A DNA stretch of 64,000 nt from Rhodoblastus sp963736175 (GTDB taxonomy: Bacteria; Pseudomonadota; Alphaproteobacteria; Rhizobiales; Beijerinckiaceae). Below, one piece after another: positions 8,420-16,059 of this stretch; the stretch's first letter is position 1, and the number at the start of each line of letters is the position of its first letter. The notes below the pieces were generated by a model that made no database searches, was not told the origin of the DNA, and worked only from the letters and a program-made list of their open reading frames with translations. The stretch is from assembly GCA_963736175.1 (NCBI GenBank), contig CAVTNU010000002.1, positions 124,001 through 188,000 on the forward strand, in the 5' to 3' direction. A program made the translations under genes and the position numbers.

Positions 8420-9427
8420 ATGACGGTTAAGGTCGCAATCAATGGGTTTGGCCGTATCGGCCGCAATATTCTGCGCGCGATCGCCGAATCCGGCCGCAAA
8501 GACATTCAAGTTGTGGCGATCAACGACCTCGGCCCGGTCGAGACCAATGCTCACCTGCTGCGCTATGATTCCGTGCACGGCCGGTTTCCCGGCAAAGTGA
8601 CCGTTTCCGGCGACACGATCGACATCGGCGGCGGTCCGATCAAGGTTACAGCCATCAAGGATCCCTCGACCCTGCCGTGGGGCGCGCTCGGCGTCGACAT
8701 CGCGATGGAATGCACCGGCATTTTCACCGCGCGCGACAAGGCCGCCCTGCATCTGACCGCCGGCGCCAAGCGCGTTCTGGTGTCGGCTCCGGCCGAAGGC
8801 GCCGATCTGACCGTCGTCTATGGCGTCAACCATGACAAGTTGACCAAGGATCACATCGTCGTCTCCAACGCGTCCTGCACGACCAACTGCCTCGCGCCGG
8901 TCGCCAAGGCGCTCAACGACGCCATCGGCATCGAAAAAGGCATGATGACGACGATCCATTCCTATACAGGCGACCAGCCGACGCTCGACACGATGCACAA
9001 GGATCTCTATCGCGCCAGGGCCGCGGCTCTGTCGATGATCCCGACCTCGACGGGCGCGGCCAAGGCCGTCGGCCTGGTGTTGCCGGAACTCAACGGCAAG
9101 CTCGACGGCTTCGCCATGCGCGTGCCGACGCCGAACGTCTCGGTTGTCGACCTCAAGTTCATCGCCAAGCGCGCGACAAGCAAGGACGAAATCAACGCCG
9201 TCATCAAGGCGGCGGCCGAGGGTCCGCTCAAGGGCATCCTGGGCTTCACGACCGAAAAGAACGTCTCCTGCGACTTCAACCACGACCCCCATTCCTCGAT
9301 CTTCCACATGGATCAGACCAAGGTCATGGACGGCGTGCTGGTGTCGGTCCTGTCCTGGTACGACAATGAATGGGGCTTCTCGAGCCGCATGTCGGATACG
9401 GCCGTCGCCATGGCCAAGCTGATCTGA
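8420..9427 (+). CDS. gap: glyceraldehyde-3-phosphate dehydrogenase, type I
   Basis: A 335-residue glycolytic/gluconeogenic dehydrogenase. The Rossmann start INGFGRIGRN, active-site SNASCTTNC with nucleophile Cys153, and general base His180 are present, together with WYDNEWGFSSR near the C-terminus. It catalyses the reversible oxidation of glyceraldehyde 3-phosphate to 1,3-bisphosphoglycerate. ATG 8420 follows an excellent AAAGGAGGAAGAG ribosome-binding site. It lies between tkt and pgk and is followed by two strong hairpins. Confidence 0.97.
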   Translation: MTVKVAINGFGRIGRNILRAIAESGRKDIQVVAINDLGPVETNAHLLRYDSVHGRFPGKVTVSGDTIDIGGGPIKVTAIKDPSTLPWGALGVDIAMECTGIFTARDKAALHLTAGAKRVLVSAPAEGADLTVVYGVNHDKLTKDHIVVSNASCTTNCLAPVAKALNDAIGIEKGMMTTIHSYTGDQPTLDTMHKDLYRARAAALSMIPTSTGAAKAVGLVLPELNGKLDGFAMRVPTPNVSVVDLKFIAKRATSKDEINAVIKAAAEGPLKGILGFTTEKNVSCDFNHDPHSSIFHMDQTKVMDGVLVSVLSWYDNEWGFSSRMSDTAVAMAKLI

Positions 9428-9434
9428 TCCTTCG

Positions 9435-9457
9435 GGCGGGCCCTTGGCCCGCCTTTT
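9435..9457 (+). terminator. rho-independent terminator of gap
   Basis: GGCGGGCC–CTT–GGCCCGCC is a perfect 8-bp stem with a three-base loop followed by TTTT, 7 bases after the gap stop codon. Confidence 0.85.
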
Positions 9458-9466
9458 CGCCAGACA

Positions 9467-9502
9467 AACGGCGATCTCGGGTTTTTTCCCGAGATCGCCG
9501 TT
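9467..9502 (+). terminator. second hairpin after gap (possible back-up terminator)
   Basis: AACGGCGATCTCGGG and its exact reverse complement are separated by TTTTTT, a perfect 15-bp stem only nine bases beyond the first terminator. A weak T-run (TTGTTT) follows. It may be a back-up terminator or an mRNA 3'-end stabiliser. Confidence 0.6.
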
Positions 9503-9848
9503 GTTTCGGCGCGCGGCCCGCATCAGGACCGTCGGCCTTCATGCGTTCCGCCCCGTACTCGCCTTCAGACCGGCTCCAGCCTTTGCTGGCGCATGCGGGA
9601 GGAGATCAGGCAATCGGTTCCTCCGGGATGCATTTGCGTTGTGAACAACAACCGAAAGCGCCGGAATCGAGCGGTTCGCGGCGTGAGCTGCGGTCATCGT
9701 CCTGATCGCTGATATTTCGCCATGACGGCGGCGACGTTCGGCTTTGTCTCTTCAAGCCGCCCATAAGCCAACCGGCTTCCACGGAAGCCGCGCCTCAACA
9801 GGCGCCCTTGGGCGCTCCCATCCCGCTTTCCAACAGCGAGTTTGAACG
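9503..9848 (+). promoter_or_regulatory. gap–pgk intergenic region with structured pgk leader
   Basis: About 350 bases without a credible gene. The last 80 bases hold several hairpins: CGGCTTCC–AC–GGAAGCCG (9773-9790), then GCGCC/GGCGC (9790-9805) that overlaps GCGCC–CTTG–GGCGC (9802-9815). The last two share one arm and cannot form together. This is a leader for pgk, perhaps regulatory; no known riboswitch was recognised. Confidence 0.4.
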
Positions 9849-11042
9849 ATGTCAGCTTTTCGCACCCTCGATAACGTCGATGTAAAAGGCAAACGCGTCC
9901 TGATACGCGTCGATCTCAACGTGCCGATGGAGGACGGCAAGGTTTCGGACGCCACCCGCATCGAGCGCATCCTGCCGACCATCAATGAAATCACCGGCAA
10001 AGGCGGCAAGGCGATTCTGCTTGCCCATTTCGGCCGCCCGAAGAACGGGCCCGACGCCGCCAATTCGCTGAAGCCGGTCGCGGCGGCGCTGGCCGAGCAT
10101 CTCGGCCGCCCGGTGGCTTTCGCCGCCGACTGCGTCGGCGAGCCGGCGCAAACCGCCATCGCCAAAATGGCGGCCGGCGACGTGCTGCTGCTGGAGAACA
10201 CCCGCTTCCACAAGGGCGAGGAAAAGAACGATCCGGAGTTGGTTGCGCAAATGGCGGCGCTCGGCGACATCTACGTCAACGACGCCTTTTCCGCCGCTCA
10301 TCGCGCCCACGCCTCGACCGAGGGGCTCGCCCGCAAGCTGCCGGCCTATGCAGGGCGCGGCATGCAGGCTGAAATCGAGGCTTTGTCCAAGGCGCTGGAG
10401 AACCCGGCTCGCCCGGTGGCGGCGGTCGTCGGCGGCGCCAAGATTTCGACCAAGCTGGAATTGCTCGGCAATCTCACCAGCAAGGTCGATTTCCTGATCA
10501 TCGGCGGCGGCATGGCCAACACCTTCCTGGCCGCGCAGGGCAAGGCCGTCGGCAAGTCCCTCTGCGAAAAGGATCTGCTCGATACGGCGCGGGAGATTTT
10601 CAAGACCGCCGCCGCCAACAAATGCCAGATCGTGCTGCCGACCGACGCCGTGGTGGCGCAGGAATTCAAGGCGCACGCGCCTTCGCGGGTCGTTTCGGTC
10701 GATCATGTCGGCGAAGACGACATGATTCTGGACGCCGGCCCGCGCTCGGTGGCCGAGGTCGAAGCCATCCTGGGCGCCACAAAAACGCTCGTTTGGAATG
10801 GTCCATTCGGCGCGTTTGAGATCGAGCCCTTCGACGCCGCCACCAATGCGGTGGCAAAAACGGCGGCGCGACTGACGAAAGAAGGCAAGCTTTTGTCGGT
10901 GGCCGGCGGCGGCGACACGGTCTCCGCGCTCAATCACGCTGGCGTGGCGGAGCAATTCACCTACGTCTCGACGGCGGGCGGCGCCTTTCTCGAATGGCTT
11001 GAGGGCAAGGTTCTGCCGGGCGTCGAGGCTCTGCGCGCCTGA
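9849..11042 (+). CDS. pgk: phosphoglycerate kinase
   Basis: A 397-residue enzyme transferring phosphate between 1,3-bisphosphoglycerate and ADP. The substrate-binding VLIRVDLNVPM and LLAHFGRP segments, LLLENTRFHKGEEKND, and the nucleotide-binding VAGGGDTVSAL near the C-terminus are all visible. Length is normal. It is encoded 422 bases after gap with its own structured leader, and upstream of class II fructose-bisphosphate aldolase. Confidence 0.97.
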   Translation: MSAFRTLDNVDVKGKRVLIRVDLNVPMEDGKVSDATRIERILPTINEITGKGGKAILLAHFGRPKNGPDAANSLKPVAAALAEHLGRPVAFAADCVGEPAQTAIAKMAAGDVLLLENTRFHKGEEKNDPELVAQMAALGDIYVNDAFSAAHRAHASTEGLARKLPAYAGRGMQAEIEALSKALENPARPVAAVVGGAKISTKLELLGNLTSKVDFLIIGGGMANTFLAAQGKAVGKSLCEKDLLDTAREIFKTAAANKCQIVLPTDAVVAQEFKAHAPSRVVSVDHVGEDDMILDAGPRSVAEVEAILGATKTLVWNGPFGAFEIEPFDAATNAVAKTAARLTKEGKLLSVAGGGDTVSALNHAGVAEQFTYVSTAGGAFLEWLEGKVLPGVEALRA

Positions 11043-11138
11043 GACCGCCGCGCGGCCGACGTCAAATCGGCGCGTCAAACGTCATCTACGCGGCGGTGCG
11101 CATCGAAGAGGCAAAGCCGCGGCTCTGATCGTTGGCGT

Positions 11139-11164
11139 CCCTCTCCCCGCAAGCGGGGAGAGGG
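11139..11164 (+). repeat. palindromic intergenic element CCCTCTCCCCGC
   Basis: CCCTCTCCCCGC–AA–GCGGGGAGAGGG is a perfect 12-bp inverted repeat inside the 333-base pgk–fba gap, followed by GGGAGGAGG. Sequences of this type recur between genes in many alphaproteobacterial genomes; it occurs once in this window. The rest of the gap holds no other recognisable gene or signal. Confidence 0.6.
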
Positions 11165-11375
11165 GGAGGAGGCGCCTTGCCCGTGAACGGCGAGAGAAGG
11201 AAAAGATTGGATAAAGGGCGTTTTGCCAGCGACGAAATTTTTTCGATCAAGAACGGATTTTAGAGCCTCCGCGCCCGAGCGCCTCGTCGTGAAGCGCGAG
11301 CGACGTTAGGCAGGGTTCCAAACGTCTTGTTTTTGGATTAAACGCGCTGCAGGCGCTGAATAAGAGGAGATTTCC

Positions 11376-12440
11376 GTGGCTCGCATAACTCTTCGTCAAT
11401 TGCTCGACCATGCCGCCGATCAGGGCTACGGCGTACCCGCTTTCAATATCAACAACATGGAGCAGGCGCTCGCGATCATGGTCGCCGCCAGCGCGGTCGA
11501 CGCGCCGGTCATCATCCAGGCCTCGCGCGGCGCTCGCCAGTACGCCAACGACATCATGCTCAAGCACATGATGGACGCGGTGGTGGAAATTTATCCGCAG
11601 ATTCCGGTCTGCGTGCATCTCGATCATGGCAATGGCCCGGCTACCTGCATGAGCGCCATTCAGTCGGGCTTCACCTCCGTGATGATGGACGGCTCGCTGA
11701 AAGAGGACGCCAAAACGCCCGGCGACTGGACCTATAACGTCGGCGTCACCAAATATGTCGCCGACATGGCCCATCTCGGCGGCATTTCGGTCGAAGGCGA
11801 ATTCGGCGTGCTCGGCTCGCTCGAAACCGGCGAAGGCGAAAAGGAAGACGGCCACGGCTTCGAAGGCAAACTTTCGCACGATCAACTGCTGACCAATCCC
11901 GACGAGGCGGTGAAATTCGTGCGCGCCACCAAGGTCGACGCGCTCGCCATCGCCATGGGCACTTCGCATGGCGCGTATAAATTCACGCGCAAGCCGGATG
12001 GCGCCATCCTGGCGATGAACGTCATCGAGGAAATCCACCGCAAAATGCCCAACCTGCATATGGTGATGCACGGCTCGTCCTCGGTGCCGCAGGACCTGCA
12101 GGACATCATCAATCAATATGGCGGCAAGATGCCGCAGACCTGGGGCGTTCCGGTCGAGGAGATTCAGCGCGGCATCAAGCACGGCGTGCGCAAGATCAAT
12201 ATCGACACCGACAACCGCATGGCGATCACCGGCCAGATCCGGAAGGTCTTCGCCGAACACCCCGGCGAATTCGATCCGCGCAAATATCTCAAGCCGGCGC
12301 AGGAGGCGATGACTAAGATCTGCCGGCAGCGTCTGGAGGAATTCGGCACTGCCGGCCAGGCCGGCAAGATCAAGCGTATCTTCACTATGCCCGAAATGGC
12401 CAAGCGTTACGCGGCGGGCGAGCTCGATCCGACGGCCTGA
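11376..12440 (+). CDS. fba: fructose-bisphosphate aldolase, class II (Calvin-cycle subtype)
   Basis: A 354-residue zinc aldolase that cleaves or forms fructose 1,6-bisphosphate (and sedoheptulose bisphosphate in CbbA relatives). Metal-site segments CVHLDHGNGPATC, VEGEFGVLGSLETG, GTSHGAYKF and MVMHGSSSVP are visible, and INIDTDNRMA near the end binds substrate phosphate. The protein is of the longer FruBisAldo_II_B type. Start ATG 11376... follows AGAGGAGATTTCC; the codon used is GTG at this position. It closes the tkt–gap–pgk–fba group. Confidence 0.95.
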   Translation: MARITLRQLLDHAADQGYGVPAFNINNMEQALAIMVAASAVDAPVIIQASRGARQYANDIMLKHMMDAVVEIYPQIPVCVHLDHGNGPATCMSAIQSGFTSVMMDGSLKEDAKTPGDWTYNVGVTKYVADMAHLGGISVEGEFGVLGSLETGEGEKEDGHGFEGKLSHDQLLTNPDEAVKFVRATKVDALAIAMGTSHGAYKFTRKPDGAILAMNVIEEIHRKMPNLHMVMHGSSSVPQDLQDIINQYGGKMPQTWGVPVEEIQRGIKHGVRKINIDTDNRMAITGQIRKVFAEHPGEFDPRKYLKPAQEAMTKICRQRLEEFGTAGQAGKIKRIFTMPEMAKRYAAGELDPTA

Positions 12441-12462
12441 GCGCCGGTCTTCGATTTTCAAG

Positions 12463-12486
12463 GGGCGGCTTCGGCCGCCCTTTTTT
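12463..12486 (+). terminator. rho-independent terminator of fba
   Basis: GGGCGGC–TTCG–GCCGCCC, a 7-bp stem with a stable TTCG loop, followed by six Ts, 23 bases after the fba stop. Confidence 0.9.
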
Positions 12487-12585
12487 GTCGCGCGAGAGGG
12501 CGCGCGAACCGATTTCGCCGGAATATTTCTCCAACGCCTCGCCACGCCGTTGCCCCGAACCGCCGCCTGGCGTTAAACAGCCTCC

Positions 12586-13218
12586 ATGACCGATTTCATC
12601 AAACCGCGCCTTTATCTCATCACCCCGCCGGTCGAAGACGCCGAGCGTTTCGCGCCGGCGCTCGAAGCCGCATTGAACGCCGGCGACGTCGCCTGCGTCC
12701 TGTTGCGTTTCGCGCCGCCTGATGAGGGCGCGCGCAAGAAAATCTGTCGCGCGCTCGCTCCGCTCGCGCAAAAGGCCGAAGCCGCGCTGCTGGTGCTGGA
12801 CGACGCCCAACTCGCCGCGCGCGCCGGCGCCGACGGGGTGCATGTGCGCGGCGCTGGCGAACGGCTCGAAGCCGCCCTCGACAGTCTGAAACCCGACCGG
12901 ATTGTCGGGCTGGGCGGCCTCGTCAGCCGTGACGAGGCGATGAGCGCCGGCGAACAGGACATCGACTACCTGATGTTCGGCGATCTCGATCCAGGCGGGG
13001 AAAGCGCGGCTTCCGTGCTGGAGCGAGTCGACTGGTGGGCGGAAATCTTCAACGTTCCCTGCGTTGGCGTCGCCCATACCCTCGACGAGGTGACGGCGCT
13101 GGCCGGCTCCGGCGCCGAATTCATCGGCCTCGGCGCCTGTGTTTTCGACGATCCGCGCGGAACGGGAGCGGCGGTGGCGCAGGCGCAAAGCGCAATCGAC
13201 GCGCTGGAGGGCGCCTGA
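12586..13218 (+). CDS. thiamine-phosphate synthase family protein (ThiE-like)
   Basis: A 210-residue TIM-barrel protein beginning PRLYLITPP, with LLVLDDAQLAARAGADGVHV and the phosphate-binding C-terminal GAEFIGLGACVF. These match the ThiE/TenI fold. The usual ThiE diphosphate loop (QLRxK near the N-terminus) is replaced by CVLLRFAP, so true thiamine-phosphate synthase activity is uncertain; this divergent form commonly follows fba in Hyphomicrobiales. The stop overlaps the start of the next gene (TGATG), indicating translational coupling. Confidence 0.75.
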   Translation: MTDFIKPRLYLITPPVEDAERFAPALEAALNAGDVACVLLRFAPPDEGARKKICRALAPLAQKAEAALLVLDDAQLAARAGADGVHVRGAGERLEAALDSLKPDRIVGLGGLVSRDEAMSAGEQDIDYLMFGDLDPGGESAASVLERVDWWAEIFNVPCVGVAHTLDEVTALAGSGAEFIGLGACVFDDPRGTGAAVAQAQSAIDALEGA

Positions 13219-14135
13219 TGGGCGCGCGCGCCGCTCTCGGCGTTGTCGCGGTCTCGTTCCTGACCGCCAGCGGCCCGGCGTTCGCCGGCTTGAGCGCCGG
13301 CCAGCCCGACCTCGCCTTCGGCGCCTATCAGCGCGGCTATTATCAAACCGCCGAGCAGGAGGCGTTGAAGCGTCTCGAGGCCGACAACAAGGACGCCGCC
13401 GCTCAGACCTTGCTCGGCGAACTGTACGCGCAGGGTCTAGGCGTCAAGCAGAACGCCGGCGAAGCGGCGAAATGGTATGCGCTCGCCGCCGCCGGCGGCG
13501 ACAAGAACGCTCAATTCGCGCTGGCGTTGGCCCGGCTTCAGGGCGTCGGCGTCGCCAAGGACGTCAAGGCGGCCTCCGACTTGTTCGAAATGGCCGCCGC
13601 GCAAGGCCATCCCGGCGCGCTCTACAATCTTGGCGTGATGGCGCTTGAAGGAAACGGCGTCGTCGCCGACTTTCCCAAGGCCGCCGCTTTGTTCCGCCGT
13701 TCGGCCGAGTTCGGCTACGCCGATGCGGCCTATTCGCTCGGCCTGATGTATCGGGCCGGGCGCGGCGTCGAAAAGGACGACGTTCAGGCCGGCTACTGGT
13801 TCGACCGCGCCGCCAAGGAAAACAACGTTCCCGCGTTGATCGAATATGGCGTGATGCTGTTCAACGGCGACGGCGTCGCGCGCGACGAGACGGCGGGGGC
13901 CAAAATGCTGTTGCGGGCGGCGACGCTGGGCAATCCGGTGGCGCAGAACCGCACGGCGCGCATTCTCGCGACCGGTCGCGGTCTGCCGCAGAACAAGGTC
14001 GAAGCGATGAAATGGCATATTCTGGCGAGAGCCGCCGGATTGCGCGACGCCTGGCTCGACAGCGAATTGAATACGCTCAACCCGGTTGAACGGGCGCAGG
14101 TCGAGCAGGCCTTGCGCAATTATCTTGGCAAATAG
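13218..14135 (+). CDS. secreted Sel1-repeat (tetratricopeptide-like) protein
   Basis: A 305-residue protein with a signal peptide (ALGVVAVSFLTASGPAFA, cleavage near residue 23) and at least six Sel1-like repeats: AQTLLGELYAQGLGVKQN, AQFALALARLQGVGVAKD, ALYNLGVMALEGNGVVAD, AAYSLGLMYRAGRGVEKD, LIEYGVMLFNGDGVARD and AQNRTARILATGRGLPQN. Sel1 arrays mediate protein–protein contacts in the periplasm or envelope. The ATG overlaps the ThiE-like stop. Specific partner unknown. Confidence 0.85.
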   Translation: MGARAALGVVAVSFLTASGPAFAGLSAGQPDLAFGAYQRGYYQTAEQEALKRLEADNKDAAAQTLLGELYAQGLGVKQNAGEAAKWYALAAAGGDKNAQFALALARLQGVGVAKDVKAASDLFEMAAAQGHPGALYNLGVMALEGNGVVADFPKAAALFRRSAEFGYADAAYSLGLMYRAGRGVEKDDVQAGYWFDRAAKENNVPALIEYGVMLFNGDGVARDETAGAKMLLRAATLGNPVAQNRTARILATGRGLPQNKVEAMKWHILARAAGLRDAWLDSELNTLNPVERAQVEQALRNYLGK

Positions 14136-14272
14136 CGGCAAGCCGCGTATCCCCCAACGAATAAAACGCGCGCTCGGATTGGTCGGGTCGCGCTCCCGCT
14201 GTTTGGCAGCCGCATATTTCGATCGAAAAAGTCAGGCGCCTTTTTCGTAAACACGCTTGAGGAGAGCAGGGA

Positions 14273-15064
14273 ATGATCAATTCCGCGCTGATGAATGTCA
14301 TGACCGCCGCCGCGCTGAAGGCCGGGCGCGGGCTGAAGCGCGATTTCGGCGAGGTGGAGAATCTGCAGGTTTCCGTCAAAGGCCCGGGCGATTTCGTCAC
14401 CGCCGCCGATCGCAAGGCCGAAAAGGTCATTTTTGAGGAATTGTCCAAGGCGCGGCCGGGCTATTGCTTCATCATGGAGGAAAGCGGCGCGGTCGAAGGC
14501 GCCGACAAAAGCCACGTCTGGCATATCGATCCGCTCGACGGCACAACCAATTTTTTGCATGGCCTGCCGCAGTTCGCGGTCTCCATCGGCCTTGAGCGCG
14601 AGGGGCAATTGGTGGCCGGCGTGGTCTATAATCCGGCGACCGACGATCTGTTCGTCGCGGAAAAGGGCCAGGGCGCCTATCACAATAATCGCCGCATCCG
14701 CGTCGCCGCCCGCCGTGAGTTGTCCGACGGGCTGGTGGCGACCGGCATTCCTCCGCTCGCCAACGCGCACCTGCATCCGCGCTTCAAGGCGGAGCTGGCT
14801 TCGGTAATGACGCGGGCGGGCGGCGTGCGCCGGTTCGGCGCGGCGGCGCTCGATCTCGCCTATCTCGCCGCCGGCCGTTTCGACGCCTTTTGGGAGCGCG
14901 GCCTCAAATCCTGGGACATGGCGGCGGGCCTGGTGCTGGTGCGCGAGGCGGGCGGTTACGTTTGCGACGCCGACGGCGGCGCCGACATGCTGGCCAAGGG
15001 TTCGGTCTGCGCCGGCAACGAAATCCTGCAGCGCCAATTGCTCGATCTCTTGAAGAAGGCCTGA
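14273..15064 (+). CDS. inositol monophosphatase family protein (SuhB-like)
   Basis: A 263-residue Mg-dependent phosphatase. Metal-binding motifs are visible: MEESGAVEG (Glu near 74), WHIDPLDGTTNFLHG, and C-terminal LKSWDMAAGLVLVREAGG. Family members dephosphorylate inositol 1-phosphate or related sugars; SuhB additionally acts in rRNA transcription antitermination. ATG 14273 is preceded by GAGGAGAGCAGGGA. It stands alone between the Sel1 gene and a convergent tautomerase gene. Confidence 0.9.
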   Translation: MINSALMNVMTAAALKAGRGLKRDFGEVENLQVSVKGPGDFVTAADRKAEKVIFEELSKARPGYCFIMEESGAVEGADKSHVWHIDPLDGTTNFLHGLPQFAVSIGLEREGQLVAGVVYNPATDDLFVAEKGQGAYHNNRRIRVAARRELSDGLVATGIPPLANAHLHPRFKAELASVMTRAGGVRRFGAAALDLAYLAAGRFDAFWERGLKSWDMAAGLVLVREAGGYVCDADGGADMLAKGSVCAGNEILQRQLLDLLKKA

Positions 15065-15249
15065 ACGAGGACAGGCGGCGCAATCGCGAGGCGGCGGCGC
15101 AGCTATGTTCACGGGACTGTCCGGCAAGATGGTCGTCGGCAATTCCGTCAATTCGCTTGGCGACGCCCGCCCTGTCGGCATAGGCGATCGCGCGCGACAA
15201 GGACTTCTGGATCCTAGGCGCCTTCGGCCTGCCGCTGGCGCGGCGGGCG

Positions 15250-15474
15250 CTATTTCTTCAGCTTGCGCCGCTCGGTCACGCTGAGGCCGGCGAAGCCCCA
15301 ATTGTCCATGTCGACTTCCTCGATGATGACAAAAGTCGTCTGCGAATTTTTGTTCAGCACGTCGGCCAGCAATTGCGTCACGCCGGCGATCAGTTTGGCC
15401 TTCTGCTCGGCCGTGGCGGCCGGCTGATCGGGGGTCGCGCCTTCGCGGGTGATTTTGATGTTCACATAGGGCAT
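15250..15474 (-). CDS. tautomerase family protein (4-oxalocrotonate tautomerase-like)
   Basis: A 74-residue protein starting MPYVNIKITREGATP, leaving Pro as the N-terminal catalytic residue after Met removal, as in the tautomerase superfamily; VTQLLADVL and VIIEEVDMDNWG follow. It is longer than the 61-residue DmpI-type enzyme at 59.5 kb and closer to the PptA/YdcE branch, so its substrate is unknown. The start is fixed by AAGGAGGAAACC immediately before ATG. An 18-bp inverted copy of this leader lies 75 bases away. Confidence 0.85.
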   Translation of the reverse strand: MPYVNIKITREGATPDQPAATAEQKAKLIAGVTQLLADVLNKNSQTTFVIIEEVDMDNWGFAGLSVTERRKLKK

Positions 15475-15566
15475 GGTTTCCTCCTTGAACGGGCGCCGCG
15501 CGCCGGCTCCGCCAAGCATCGCATCGCCGCGGCGCCGGCGCCAGCCGGCCGTTCAAGGAGGAAACC
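15475..15566 (+). repeat. 18-bp inverted repeat containing duplicated Shine–Dalgarno
   Basis: GGTTTCCTCCTTGAACGG (15475-15492) is repeated as its exact reverse complement at 15549-15566, with a 56-base GC-rich centre. The minus-strand copy is the ribosome-binding site of the tautomerase; the plus-strand copy points at the acetyltransferase gene. Confidence 0.75.
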
Positions 15567-15585
15567 CCGGGAAGGACACAAGAGT

Positions 15586-16059
15586 TTGGCGCGGAAATTC
15601 GATATAGCGCTACGTCCGCTCGCCGCCGCCGACATGGCGAATGTGACGGCGTTCTGGGTCGAAAGCTGGCGCCTCGCCATGCCGCATATAGACTTCGCCG
15701 CGCGCGTTCCCTGGCTGATCGCGACCATCGAGGAACAATGCGCCGCCGGCGCGAGGGCGCTTGTGGCGGAAGACGCGCAAGGCGTTTTGGGCTTCGTCCT
15801 GTTCGATCCGCGTCGGGCCTGGCTCGAACAGATCGCCGTCGCGCCGCGCGGTCTGGGCGGCGGCGCGTCGCGGGCGCTGCTCGGCGCGGCCAAACAGGCC
15901 TGCCCAAACGGATTTGGCCTCGACGTCAACGCCGACAACAGCCGCGCGCTGACGTTTTATCGGCGCGAGGGTCTGGTCAAGACCGGCGAAGGCGTCAATC
16001 CGCGCTCGGGCCTGCCGACCGTCGCGATGAGGTGGACGCCGCCAGCCGTCTCAAACTGA
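15586..16059 (+). CDS. GNAT-family acetyltransferase
   Basis: A 157-residue protein with the GNAT core: LEQIAVAPRGLGGGASRALL is the acetyl-CoA-binding motif A (with GLGGGA for the usual QGxGxG/A), followed by GLDVNADNSRALTFYRREG (motif B). It probably acetylates a small molecule or protein N-terminus; the substrate cannot be told. No ATG fits the domain boundary; TTG 15586 after GGGAAGGACACAAGAG is the best start. Its last nine bases overlap the convergent ABC transporter gene. Confidence 0.75.
   Translation: MARKFDIALRPLAAADMANVTAFWVESWRLAMPHIDFAARVPWLIATIEEQCAAGARALVAEDAQGVLGFVLFDPRRAWLEQIAVAPRGLGGGASRALLGAAKQACPNGFGLDVNADNSRALTFYRREGLVKTGEGVNPRSGLPTVAMRWTPPAVSN

Noticed and set aside
7712..9523. 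Very long minus-strand open frame antisense to tkt and gap
   Set aside because: GC-rich third-position effect opposite strongly conserved genes; the translation is low-complexity Arg/Gly/Asp-rich and resembles no family.
15065..15249. Short plus-strand frame beginning ATGTTCACGGGACTG after the inositol phosphatase gene
   Set aside because: No ribosome-binding site of note, no conserved sequence and convergent location; treated as non-coding.
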